Source: Flavobacteriales bacterium UBA6969
GTDB lineage: Bacteria > Bacteroidota > Bacteroidia > Flavobacteriales_D > Sanyastnellaceae
Length of the DNA: 28,463 nt
Assembly (NCBI GenBank): GCA_002448555.1
Contig: DJYV01000101.1
Span: forward strand, 1-28,463
Direction of reading: 5' to 3'
The position numbers and the translations under genes were made by a program. The notes beneath the pieces are model-generated. The model was not told the origin of the DNA, searched no databases, and saw only the letters and a list, made by a program, of their open reading frames with translations. Position 1 is the first letter of the stretch, and every line of letters begins with the position of its first letter. Positions 1-8,188 of this stretch are shown one piece after another.

Positions 1-533
<533 letters not shown>

Positions 534-537
<4 letters not shown>

Positions 538-1214
538 AGCGTTACCTGATTGTTGTTGCAGGCGGTACGGGGACGCGCATGGCGCAGCCCGTGGCGAAGC
601 AATTTCTTCTGCTGGAGGGTCTGCCACTAATGTGGTGGACCCTTCGGCGTTTTCGTTCGGCGTTGCCCGACCTGCATGTGGTATTGGTGCTGCACGAAAG
701 TTTGTTCGACACCTTCCGTTCGTTGGAATCCACGCGCGGACCGGCCGGGGTCGATCAGCTCGTGGCTGGAGGTGCCGAGCGGTGGCACTCGGTGGCCAAT
801 GGCCTTGCTGTACTGCCCGAGGATGGCGTTGTTGGCGTTCACGATGCAGTGCGGCCTTTTGTTTCTGTAGCGACCATTCGCCGATGCTTCGAGGCAGCAG
901 CTGACGCAGGCAGTGCCGTTCCTGTCGTTGCCGTAAAGGACAGCATCCGGGAAGTGAACGGAGCGGCTTCCCACGCGTTGATGCGCGACCGGCTGCGTGC
1001 GGTTCAGACGCCGCAGTGTTTCAATTTAGCGGGCTTGAAGGCCGCTTACGGCAGCGGATACCGTCCGGAATTCACGGACGATGCGAGTGTATTTGAATTT
1101 GCTGGCCACCCCGTTCAGTTGGTGGACGGCGACCTCGAGAACATCAAAATCACCACGCCGGAAGATTTGTACGTGGCGCAAGCGTTCCTCCGGGAACAGC
1201 GCAAGGGTCAGTGA
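534..1214 (+). CDS. ispD: 2-C-methyl-D-erythritol 4-phosphate cytidylyltransferase (IspD)
   Basis: Transfers CMP from CTP to methylerythritol phosphate in the non-mevalonate isoprenoid pathway, in the cytoplasm. The 226 residues match the usual length. Visible motifs are the N-terminal nucleotide-binding AGGTGTRM (Arg15), the KQF segment with Lys22, VHDAVRPFV, VKDSIR, QTPQCF, TDDASVFE, and the C-terminal NIKITTPEDL. The GTG start is chosen because it gives the complete family N-terminus (KRYLIVVAGG) and overlaps the superoxide dismutase stop as GTGA. The 3' end overlaps the convergent CPBP protease gene by 7 bases. Coupling to a superoxide dismutase has no obvious metabolic reason; shared expression is an inference from the overlap. 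Confidence 0.96.
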
Positions 1215-2134
1215 ACCGGGTGGTGCTTGGGCCACGTGCCCGTTTTCCGCACCCACCGAACCAAATAAACGCCCGCGAACAGGGAAACCGCGGCGATGCC
1301 GTAATCCGAAGCTGCCCATTCCGGCGCAGCATTCATCTCCTGAGCAACCCATTCTGGGCCATAGATGGCTGCCATGAAGATGGCTCCGGCGTTGTTGAAG
1401 AAGTGGGCTGCGATGGCGGGCCACAAGCTGTTGCTGTAAATGACGAGGTAGCCGAGGCCGGCCCCGAGTACCATACGCGGTAGGAATCCGTGGAACTGCA
1501 GGTGGATTGCACTGAACAGGAAGGCGGCCATCCAAACGGCGGCGTGGATGTTGTTGGTCCATTTGGCCACCAGCGGCTGGATGACCCCACGGAAGGCAAA
1601 TTCTTCACACACTGCGGGAAGCAAGGCGACCGTCAACAACGTCGAGGGAAACTGCCATGCTGCGTCGTACGTGAGCATCGACTGTGTCACCTCCGCTGCC
1701 AATTCCTCAAAGCGGTCCGCATTTGCTACCCAGCTTTCCGGCAAGGCTTGAAGCGCCAGTCCGTTCAAGCGAAAGGTCAAATCGATGAGGGGTTGAGCGG
1801 CCCATGCCAATCCCATTCCGACCGCAATCCAGGTGGCTTTGGGCCAGCGCAATGCGAGGAAGGTGCGACCCGCAAACAGTTTGCTCGCCAACCACGCCAT
1901 CAAGCCGAAGGATAGCACTTGGTTGACGCCGTTGATGATGAGGTTGTAGACCTTGCCCTCGCTGGATGTTGCATCCGACGCAAAGCCGATGGCCTGCTCG
2001 GTAGTGTGTCCGAATGCCGCGGCCAAAGTAGCCAGTCCCATCCCGGAGGCCTGGCCCATGCCCGTGAGGACCATGCAGAAAAAGAAGATCAGTTGCCCGA
2101 AAGGGTGCATGGTTTGAAATGCGGTTCGGATCAT
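1208..2134 (-). CDS. CPBP family intramembrane glutamic endopeptidase (Abi/Rce1-like)
   Basis: Integral membrane protease-like protein of 308 residues with about eight hydrophobic segments. The CPBP (PF02517) signature is complete: CEEFAFRGV with the glutamate pair 177-178, then a His near 211 in AIHLQFHG, then AAHFFNN with His244 and Asn247-248. These are the residues that form the active site in Rce1-type enzymes. The substrate is unknown; members range from prenyl-protein proteases to bacteriocin-immunity proteins, and no bacteriocin gene is nearby. It converges on ispD with a 7-base overlap and is divergent from dusB across a 60-base gap. No exact promoter box was found on its strand; a one-mismatch TGCGTTTG lies at 2182-2189. 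Confidence 0.93.
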   Translation of the reverse strand: MIRTAFQTMHPFGQLIFFFCMVLTGMGQASGMGLATLAAAFGHTTEQAIGFASDATSSEGKVYNLIINGVNQVLSFGLMAWLASKLFAGRTFLALRWPKATWIAVGMGLAWAAQPLIDLTFRLNGLALQALPESWVANADRFEELAAEVTQSMLTYDAAWQFPSTLLTVALLPAVCEEFAFRGVIQPLVAKWTNNIHAAVWMAAFLFSAIHLQFHGFLPRMVLGAGLGYLVIYSNSLWPAIAAHFFNNAGAIFMAAIYGPEWVAQEMNAAPEWAASDYGIAAVSLFAGVYLVRWVRKTGTWPKHHPVH

Positions 2135-2146
2135 GGTGTAATTTTG
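2113..2146 (+). promoter_or_regulatory. Promoter of dusB, Bacteroidota type
   Basis: An exact -7 element TAnnTTTG (TAATTTTG) lies at 2139-2146. A TTTG at 2113-2116 could be the -33 element, although the 22-base spacing is slightly longer than the usual 19-21. The predicted leader to the GTG start of dusB is about 45 bases. The box lies in the gap between the divergent CPBP gene and dusB. Confidence 0.6.
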
Positions 2147-2194
2147 AGCGTGCTTTCACGCGCAATTTCGCCGAAAAGACACAAACGCAATCAC

Positions 2195-3184
2195 GTGGTA
2201 CGCATTGGTGACATCGACATCGCGGAATTTCCCTTCTTGCTCGCTCCGATGGAGGACGTCAGCGATCCGCCGTTTCGCGCGCTGTGCAAGAAGTACGGAG
2301 CCGATGTCATGTACACGGAATTCATCAGTTCGGAGGGGCTCATCCGCGATGCCGCCAAGAGCCGGGCGAAGTTGGACATTTTCGAGTATGAGCGCCCCAT
2401 CGGCATCCAGATTTTTGGAAGCGAGATCGATTCAATGCGCCAGGCGGCGGCCATTACCGAGGAAGCCCAACCGAACATCATCGACATCAATTACGGTTGC
2501 CCGGTGAAGAAGGTCGCGTGCCGCGGTGCCGGGGCGGGCATCTTGCAGGACATTCCGAAGATGGTCGCCATGACCAAGGAAATTGTTGATACGTGCACGT
2601 TGCCGGTGACAGTCAAGACTCGACTGGGCTGGGACGACAACAGTAAGTACATCGTGGAGGTCGCCGAACGCCTCCAGGACATTGGCATCCAAGCCATCAG
2701 CATCCACGGCCGCACCCGCGCGCAGATGTACAAAGGCGAGGCGGATTGGTCGTTGATTGCCGAGGTCAAAAACAACCCGCGGATGCACATTCCGGTCTTT
2801 GGCAATGGCGACATTAACTCCCCCCAAAAGGCCGTTGAATACCGCAACCGCTATGGCGTCGACGGCATCATGATCGGTCGGGCCAGCATCGGCGCTCCGT
2901 GGGTCTTCCGTGAGATGAAGCACTACATGGCGACGGGTGAATTGCTGCCGCCGCCGGGCATGATCGAGCGGGTCGCCGCTGCCCGAGAGCACTTTGAGAA
3001 GGGGGTGGAGTGGAAAGGAGAGCGCTTGGGCGTCGTAGAAATGCGGCGGCACTACGCCAACTACTTCAAGGGCCTTCGGGATTTCAAGCAGCACCGCTTG
3101 CAGCTGGTCACGCTGGACGGCGTAGACGACATCCGGGCCAAGCTGGACGAGCTGGAGACCATACCGTTCGAGCCGGCGGTCTGA
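2195..3184 (+). CDS. dusB: tRNA-dihydrouridine synthase (DusB family)
   Basis: FMN enzyme that reduces specific uridines of tRNA to dihydrouridine using NADPH. The 329-residue protein is a TIM barrel plus C-terminal helical domain. It has LAPMEDVSDPPFR near the N-terminus, INYGCPVKKV with the catalytic Cys at 102, the flavin-contacting VKTRLGWDD, SIHGRTRAQMYKG, PVFGNGDI, and GIMIGRASIGAPWVF. The reading frame is open far upstream, but the family begins only at VRIGDIDIAEFPFLLAPM. I therefore choose the GTG at 2195, which follows a -7 promoter box; the open frame before it is only the complement of the CPBP gene. The stop TGA is immediately followed by the stop of the convergent FtsX permease gene (TGATTA). 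The assignment to DusB rather than DusA or DusC is by overall motif pattern. Confidence 0.94.
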   Translation: MVRIGDIDIAEFPFLLAPMEDVSDPPFRALCKKYGADVMYTEFISSEGLIRDAAKSRAKLDIFEYERPIGIQIFGSEIDSMRQAAAITEEAQPNIIDINYGCPVKKVACRGAGAGILQDIPKMVAMTKEIVDTCTLPVTVKTRLGWDDNSKYIVEVAERLQDIGIQAISIHGRTRAQMYKGEADWSLIAEVKNNPRMHIPVFGNGDINSPQKAVEYRNRYGVDGIMIGRASIGAPWVFREMKHYMATGELLPPPGMIERVAAAREHFEKGVEWKGERLGVVEMRRHYANYFKGLRDFKQHRLQLVTLDGVDDIRAKLDELETIPFEPAV

Positions 3185-4435
3185 TTAGGCCGCCCCAAAG
3201 CGCCGCACCAAGTTGCGGACCATCCAACCAGAACCAATCCCACCGATCAATACCACGACGCCGAGGGTGCCCAGGACGTCACCAGGTACGAGTTCGACCG
3301 GATAGGCAGGGATGACGGAACCTTGAAGTTTGACCCAACCAAAGTGCTGCTGTCCCCAGACGAGTGCGATGCCGACGGCTGCACCGACCAGTCCGCCCAC
3401 CGCGTTGATCATTACCCCTTGCCAAGCAAACACCTGCTCCAGTCGCCATCCGGTGAGGCCCATGGCATTGAGCACCTCGATGTCTTGGCGCTTTTCGAGC
3501 AGCAACATGGTCAACGATGCCATCACGTTGAAGGCAGCAACCACGAGGATGAAGCTCAAGATGACAAACGTCGCCCACTTTTCAGCTCGGTTGGTTTGGG
3601 TGATGAGGGCGTTCTTTTCTGCTCGGGTGCGCACCCGCCATGGTTCTCCCGCGGCATCGATGGCGTCCTGAATCAACTGGGCAACTTCAGGTTCGTTTGC
3701 ATTTTCCGCCAGCCCTAACTCGAAGCGGGTCACGGATTCCGGGCGCTTGAACAAGGCGCGGGCGAAATCCAATGGAGCCAAGGTGTACTTGCGGTCGATT
3801 TCGGCATTGACAGAGAACACGTCACAAGCGTAAGCCGACTCCGAGTGGAAGGCTCGTTCCTTGAAACGGGAGAGCTTTCTGCCCCGGATGGGTGCGCGAA
3901 ACTGCAAGGCGGGCAGTCCTTTTTCGGCATCCAAGCTGCCAATGCCGAGCATGTTGCGGACCCCAAGACCGAGCGCGACGCACGCTGCATCTTCGGTGAA
4001 TTCGGGCTTCCACATCTGGCTTCTCAGGGTGGATTCGATGGGGGCCGCTTGCAGCATCGTGCTGTCGAACCCCAGCACGGTAACGACGTGCGGCTGGCCA
4101 TCGCCCCACGCTACAACGGCCTCATCTTCAATCACCGCCGCGGCGCATTGCACAACGGGGTTGGTGCTCTCAGGACCAAAGCGGTCGATCACCCAGGTGC
4201 CAGCATCACTGGGCACCACGGACCCTTCTGTGGGCACAATGGCGACCGGGGCATCGAGGGTACCGAAGAGTTCGGTGACGACGGATTCAATGCCATTGAA
4301 CGCACTGAGGATGGCGATCATGGCGGCCGTGACGGCAGCGATGACGAACATGGAAATTCCCGAAATCAGGTGCGTTAAGCTCCGGTTTCTGCGTGTCCAC
4401 GCGTAGCGCCAAGCGAGCCGAATCGGGAGTCGCAT
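3185..4435 (-). CDS. FtsX-like permease, LolC/LolE-type ABC transporter membrane subunit
   Basis: Inner-membrane permease of 416 residues in the lipoprotein-releasing (LolCDE-like) family. It has an N-terminal basic segment with WRYAWTRRNRS, the first transmembrane helix at about 22-45, a large periplasmic domain to about residue 280, and a C-terminal FtsX domain with three helices. The cytoplasmic coupling sequence LLLEKRQDIEVLNAMGLTGWRLEQVF is typical. No ATPase (LolD) gene is adjacent, so the partner is encoded elsewhere. It is the last gene of the five-gene operon, 4 bases after rbfA. Its stop directly abuts the stop of convergent dusB with no space for a terminator. A role in lipoprotein traffic is inferred from family membership. 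Confidence 0.9.
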   Translation of the reverse strand: MRLPIRLAWRYAWTRRNRSLTHLISGISMFVIAAVTAAMIAILSAFNGIESVVTELFGTLDAPVAIVPTEGSVVPSDAGTWVIDRFGPESTNPVVQCAAAVIEDEAVVAWGDGQPHVVTVLGFDSTMLQAAPIESTLRSQMWKPEFTEDAACVALGLGVRNMLGIGSLDAEKGLPALQFRAPIRGRKLSRFKERAFHSESAYACDVFSVNAEIDRKYTLAPLDFARALFKRPESVTRFELGLAENANEPEVAQLIQDAIDAAGEPWRVRTRAEKNALITQTNRAEKWATFVILSFILVVAAFNVMASLTMLLLEKRQDIEVLNAMGLTGWRLEQVFAWQGVMINAVGGLVGAAVGIALVWGQQHFGWVKLQGSVIPAYPVELVPGDVLGTLGVVVLIGGIGSGWMVRNLVRRFGAA

Positions 4436-4439
4436 GCCC

Positions 4440-4778
4440 TTACTTTTTCAGGGCTTGGTCGATGGCTTCGTAATAGTCGAGGCTATCGTCGAGGTAAAAA
4501 TTCAGCTCGGGCACGATGCGGACTTGCTTCCCGATTTTGGCACCCAATTCTTTGCGCACCCGCCAGCCTTCTTGACGAACGGCGGCCAATGCGACTTGCT
4601 TATCCGGCACGGCCATGAAACTCAAGTAGACCTTGGCCAGCCCTAAGTCGGGTGCCATTCGCACTTGCGTCACGGAGATGAACATGCCCCCAAACCACAC
4701 ACTGGCTTGGCGTTGGAAAATCACGCTCAAATCCCGCCGAATGAGTTCGGCCATTTTCTCTTGACGGATGCCTGCCAT
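4440..4778 (-). CDS. rbfA: 30S ribosome-binding factor A (RbfA)
   Basis: Small KH-fold protein of 112 residues that assists late maturation of the 30S subunit near the 5' end of 16S rRNA. It starts with the usual RQEKMAELIRRDLS helix, followed by GGMFISVTQVRMAPDLGLAKVYLSF, RVRKELGAKIGKQVRIVPELNFYLDDSLDYYEAI and a basic end. These match RbfA from beginning to end. It lies 17 bases after hflX and 4 bases before the FtsX permease on the minus strand. Linkage of rbfA to an FtsX/Lol permease is, as far as I recall, common in Bacteroidota. Confidence 0.95.
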   Translation of the reverse strand: MAGIRQEKMAELIRRDLSVIFQRQASVWFGGMFISVTQVRMAPDLGLAKVYLSFMAVPDKQVALAAVRQEGWRVRKELGAKIGKQVRIVPELNFYLDDSLDYYEAIDQALKK

Positions 4779-4795
4779 GGTCTAAAGGTCGGAAA

Positions 4796-5974
4796 CTAAT
4801 ACAAGAAATTGTGGTAGGGGTACCGTTTGACGTGGATTGCCTTGACGGCTTCGAAGACCACGTTGCGGAGTTCTTCCATGCCCCATTTCTCCTTGGCAGA
4901 AATGAAGATGACCTCGCGGTCACTCCGTTCGAAGCGTTCGCGGATGCCCGCCATGATGTCCTCGCGGGTCGGTCCAAAGGGCTCTGCCTCGATCCGGTCC
5001 ACCTTGTTGAAGATGATCATCGTGGGCTTGTCATCGCTGCCGATTTCGGCGAGCGTGGACTCGACAACCGCGAGGTGGTCTTCGAATTGCGGGTGACTCA
5101 CATCCACCACGTGCAGCAGGAGGTCGCTTTCTCGCGTCTCATCCAAGGTTGATTTGAAACTTTCGATGAGTTGGTGAGGCAGCTTGCGGATGAAGCCTAC
5201 GGTGTCGCTCAACAGGAACGGGAGGTTTTGCAGCACCACCTTGCGAACGGTGGTGTCCAAGGTGGCGAACAGCTTGTTCTCAGCAAACACATCGCTCTTG
5301 GACATCAGGGTCATCAAGGTGCTTTTGCCGGCGTTGGTGTAGCCGACCAAAGCCACCCGAACGAGTGCGCCCCGGTTGCCGCGCTGTGTGGCCATTTGCT
5401 TGTCAATGGCTTTCAATTCCTTTTTCAGGTGGGCGATGCGGTCGCGGATGATCCGGCGGTCGGTCTCGATTTCTTTTTCCCCGGGCCCCTTCATCCCGAT
5501 GCCGCCTTTTTGCTTCTGCAGGTGCGTCCACATGTTGGTCAGGCGGGGCAGCAAGTACTGGTACTGGGCTAGCTCAACTTGGGTCTTGGCGTGGGCCGTT
5601 CGGGCGCGCTGCGCAAAAATATCCAAGATCAAATTCGGGCGGTCGAGGATTTTGCGCTCGGGGACTTCATGTTCGATGTTCCGGAGTTGCGTGGGCGTCA
5701 GTTCGTCGTCGAAAATGAGGATGTCGATTTCGTTTTCTTCGACGTATTCCTTGACCTCCTGCAATTTACCGCTCCCCACAAACGTCCGGGTGTCCGGCCG
5801 ATCCAAGCTCTGCACGAAGGTGCGCTTGTTCATGGCGTCTGCGGTTGCGGCAAGAAAGGCGAGCTCTTCGAGGTGTTCGGCGACTTCTTCCCGAGTTTCC
5901 CGATTTTGAACCAGACCGATTAGCACGCACGTCTCCGGCTCAAGGGCAGTGGAATGGAGTTTATTTTCGAGCAT
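4796..5974 (-). CDS. hflX: GTPase HflX, ribosome-associated
   Basis: GTPase that binds the 50S subunit and, in E. coli, splits stalled 70S ribosomes under stress. The 392 residues show the N-terminal HflX domain, the diagnostic KGGIGMKGPGE loop at 156-166, a coiled-coil-like ETDRRIIRDRIAHLKKEL segment, and the G domain: G1 GYTNAGKST at 211-219, G3 DTVGF at 257-261, and G4 NKVD at 323-326. Its ATG overlaps the TAA stop of the upstream cytochrome c gene by one base (TAATG), which implies coupled translation. It is followed by rbfA, so two ribosome-biogenesis or rescue factors are co-expressed. Family assignment is very secure. Confidence 0.97.
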   Translation of the reverse strand: MLENKLHSTALEPETCVLIGLVQNRETREEVAEHLEELAFLAATADAMNKRTFVQSLDRPDTRTFVGSGKLQEVKEYVEENEIDILIFDDELTPTQLRNIEHEVPERKILDRPNLILDIFAQRARTAHAKTQVELAQYQYLLPRLTNMWTHLQKQKGGIGMKGPGEKEIETDRRIIRDRIAHLKKELKAIDKQMATQRGNRGALVRVALVGYTNAGKSTLMTLMSKSDVFAENKLFATLDTTVRKVVLQNLPFLLSDTVGFIRKLPHQLIESFKSTLDETRESDLLLHVVDVSHPQFEDHLAVVESTLAEIGSDDKPTMIIFNKVDRIEAEPFGPTREDIMAGIRERFERSDREVIFISAKEKWGMEELRNVVFEAVKAIHVKRYPYHNFLY

Positions 5975-6321
5975 TACTTGAGTTCTCGGAAGGTCTCGAT
6001 GTACTCGGCGATGCCGCGAATGGTGGCCGCATCCAAAATTCCTTTTTGTGGAGGCATAGTGCCTTTACCGTAGGTAATCAACGCAATGCGGCTTTCGAGG
6101 TCCATGGTGGATTGGCTGAGGTCGGGGGCTTTGGAGGCCATGAGCTTGCCGTCTGAGCCATGGCACAAGGAGCATTTCATGGTGTAAGCGCGCTTGATGC
6201 TGGCCTCGGATGGACGCGTAGAACTGCTGTTTTGGATCGGGGCATCTGCCCCGCCACATCCGGCCATCGCCAGGACCACTGCAGCGGCCACCGCTACAAT
6301 TAGCCGACCCCTGCTCATCAT
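5974..6321 (-). CDS. Small cytochrome c, predicted lipoprotein
   Basis: A 115-residue single-heme c-type cytochrome. A hydrophobic signal segment (about 7-21) ends at a lipobox-like MAGC with Cys22, followed by a Ser-rich spacer. This suggests a lipid-anchored periplasmic protein, although Met at -3 is not the classic lipobox residue. The heme site is CSLCH (Cys50, Cys53, His54), and the likely sixth ligand is Met89 in GTMPPQ. The chosen ATG overlaps the stop of the upstream membrane protein gene by one base (TGATG); an upstream in-frame start would run into that gene. It is cotranslated with hflX downstream. The redox partner is unknown; the four-helix His-rich protein upstream is the natural candidate. 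Confidence 0.88.
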   Translation of the reverse strand: MMSRGRLIVAVAAAVVLAMAGCGGADAPIQNSSSTRPSEASIKRAYTMKCSLCHGSDGKLMASKAPDLSQSTMDLESRIALITYGKGTMPPQKGILDAATIRGIAEYIETFRELK

Positions 6322-6767
6322 CAGAACCAACCGTAGGCCTCGAATCCAGGTCGGAAGGGCCAAGGAATGCTCGCGACGATGAGCAGCAAGGCGATGCCGA
6401 AGTACCGCAGTTGGCGTTTGTGCTTCATGTCATCTGATGCCGCCCGCTTGGTGAGGCTGTGCCCCAACGTTCCAAACAAAATCGCCAACAGCATGCCCAC
6501 GAGGTGTTCTACGGTAAAGAACCGCATGACGGTAGACTCCATCACGCCGGGTTGACCGAGCATGGATGCCCATCCTTTCATCATGTACAAGGCCAGCCCC
6601 AGGAGGAGCTGAATGTGCATGGAAATCATGGTGAAGAGGCCCAGTTTGGCCTGCCCTGCCGTGAAGGACGATTGGCGGTTTTGCCACGCCTTGACGAGGG
6701 TCACGACGAGCAACGCAAGAACGACCCAGCGCAACGCGCTGTGCATGTGTTGGAATCCAATAATCAT
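6321..6767 (-). CDS. Four-helix His-containing membrane protein, possibly b-type cytochrome
   Basis: A 148-residue protein with four predicted transmembrane helices at about 10-27, 43-63, 85-102 and 119-136. It carries histidines at the ends of or inside the helices (His7, His9, His51, His88, His103). The opening GFQHMHSALRWVVL is a pattern I associate with a small Bacteroidota membrane protein sometimes labelled cytochrome b. I cannot name a characterised homologue. The helix and His arrangement, and the one-base overlap with a cytochrome c lipoprotein gene, suggest a heme-binding electron-transfer partner; this is inference. It is the first gene of the hflX-rbfA operon and has a consensus -7 box only 4 bases before its ATG. 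Confidence 0.75.
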   Translation of the reverse strand: MIIGFQHMHSALRWVVLALLVVTLVKAWQNRQSSFTAGQAKLGLFTMISMHIQLLLGLALYMMKGWASMLGQPGVMESTVMRFFTVEHLVGMLLAILFGTLGHSLTKRAASDDMKHKRQLRYFGIALLLIVASIPWPFRPGFEAYGWF

Positions 6768-6771
6768 GGCA

Positions 6772-6779
6772 CAAAGATA
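6772..6779 (-). promoter_or_regulatory. -7 promoter box, operon 6767 to 3185
   Basis: Minus-strand TATCTTTG is an exact TAnnTTTG box. Only four bases (TGCC) separate it from the ATG at 6767, so the mRNA should start at or within a few bases of the start codon. It lies between the gdhA stop and the four-helix membrane protein gene. No clear -33 TTTG was found at the usual distance. Confidence 0.65.
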
Positions 6780-6794
6780 GCGCCACGTGCGGGG

Positions 6795-8150
6795 TTACAC
6801 CACGCCCTGGTCAATCATCGCATCGGCGACCTTGACGAAGCCTGCGATGTTGGCACCCTTGACGTAATCCACATAGCCCGAGGCATCTTTGCCGTAGGTG
6901 ACGCATTGCGTGTGGATGTCCTTCATAATGTTCAACAAGCGCTCATCGACTTCTTCTCGGGTCCAGTTCATGCGCAAACTGTTTTGGGACATTTCGAGGC
7001 CGCTTGTCGCAACTCCGCCAGCATTGGACGCCTTGCCAGGAGCGAAGAGCACCTTGGCTGCTTGGAAGGCCTCGATGGCTTCCGGCGTCGATGGCATGTT
7101 CGCTCCTTCAGCCACCACTTGGCATCCGTTGGCGATGAGCTGCTTTGCTTCGGCTTCGTTCAATTCATTTTGGGTCGCGCACGGGAATGCGGCCTCACAA
7201 ACCACTCCCCACGGGCGCTCTCCCGCGTGGAATGTGGCCGTAGCGTGGGCATCGGCGAATTCAGAAACGCGGCCGCGGCGAACATTCTTGAGGTCCTTGA
7301 TCCAATCGAGCTGTTCCATGGTCAGGCCATTGGGCTCGTCGATGTACCCAGAAGAGTCCGACATCGTTACCACTTTTCCGCCCATTTGAATCACCTTCTC
7401 TGCAGCGTACTGGGCGACGTTGCCGGAGCCGGAAATCACCACGCGCTTGCCTTCGAAATTTTGTCCCTTGGTTTCGAGCATTTCGGCAGCAAAGTAGACC
7501 GCGCCGTAGCCGGTGGCTTCCGGACGGATCAACGACCCGCCCCAGTTCCGGCCTTTGCCCGTTAGCACGCCGGTGAACTCGTTCCGCAGGCGCTTGTACT
7601 GGCCAAACATGTAGCCGATCTCACGGCCACCCACGCCGATGTCACCCGCAGGCACGTCGGTGTTGGGACCAATGTGGCGGGCTAATTCGGTCATAAAGCT
7701 CTGGCAGAAGCGCATCACTTCATTGTCGGATTTCCCTTTGGGGTTGAAGTTGGAACCGCCCTTTCCGCCGCCCATGGGCAACGTGGTCAAGCTGTTCTTG
7801 AAGACTTGCTCGAAGCCGAGAAACTTCAAGACGCTCAGGTTGACCGTTGGGTGGAAGCGCAAACCGCCTTTGTAGGGGCCGATGGCCGAATTGAATTCGA
7901 CGCGGTAGCCCTTGTTGACCTGTACTTGTCCGCTGTCATCGATCCAAGGCACACGGAATATGATGGTCCGTTCGGGTTCAACCATGCGTTCCAAGATGCG
8001 GTGCTCCGCATACTTCGGGTGGTCAGCAATAAAAGGAATGACGGTCTCTGCAACTTCTTGCACCGCCTGAATGAACTCGGGTTCATTCGGATTCTGAGCA
8101 GTCACTTCGGCCATGAAGGCCGCAATTTGCTCGTGGTGAGGGTCAGTCAT
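6795..8150 (-). CDS. gdhA: NADP-type glutamate dehydrogenase
   Basis: Hexameric enzyme of the short, about 450-residue class (451 here) that makes glutamate from 2-oxoglutarate and ammonium. Visible are NKGYRVEFNSAIGPYKGGLRFHP, the active-site PMGGGKGG with Lys130, VPAGDIGVGGREIGYMFGQYKR with Asp170, the Rossmann loop GSGNVAQYAAEK, and EGANMPSTPEA. NADPH preference is inferred from the length class. The frame can be extended by one TTG codon, but the ATG at 8150 is the better start. A consensus -7 box lies 28 bases upstream, inside the tail of the SDR gene, so gdhA has its own promoter. Its 3' end is 27 bases from the next gene and I see no terminator there. Confidence 0.97.
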   Translation of the reverse strand: MTDPHHEQIAAFMAEVTAQNPNEPEFIQAVQEVAETVIPFIADHPKYAEHRILERMVEPERTIIFRVPWIDDSGQVQVNKGYRVEFNSAIGPYKGGLRFHPTVNLSVLKFLGFEQVFKNSLTTLPMGGGKGGSNFNPKGKSDNEVMRFCQSFMTELARHIGPNTDVPAGDIGVGGREIGYMFGQYKRLRNEFTGVLTGKGRNWGGSLIRPEATGYGAVYFAAEMLETKGQNFEGKRVVISGSGNVAQYAAEKVIQMGGKVVTMSDSSGYIDEPNGLTMEQLDWIKDLKNVRRGRVSEFADAHATATFHAGERPWGVVCEAAFPCATQNELNEAEAKQLIANGCQVVAEGANMPSTPEAIEAFQAAKVLFAPGKASNAGGVATSGLEMSQNSLRMNWTREEVDERLLNIMKDIHTQCVTYGKDASGYVDYVKGANIAGFVKVADAMIDQGVV

Positions 8151-8178
8151 CAACGTACCTATTAACGTTTAAGCAAGG

Positions 8179-8186
8179 CAAAGCTA
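8179..8186 (-). promoter_or_regulatory. -7 promoter box of gdhA
   Basis: Minus-strand TAGCTTTG is an exact TAnnTTTG match, 28 bases before the gdhA ATG. It lies just beyond the stop codon of the SDR gene. The leader of about 25 bases contains no good Shine-Dalgarno sequence. Confidence 0.6.
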
Positions 8187-8188
8187 AC

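Noticed and set aside
1919..2194. N-terminal extension of dusB
   Set aside because: The extra 92 codons are the complement of the CPBP gene, do not resemble Dus proteins, and the promoter box lies inside them.
6459..7565. A 368-codon plus-strand open frame
   Set aside because: It is opposite gdhA and the four-helix membrane protein gene and has no motif or start signal.
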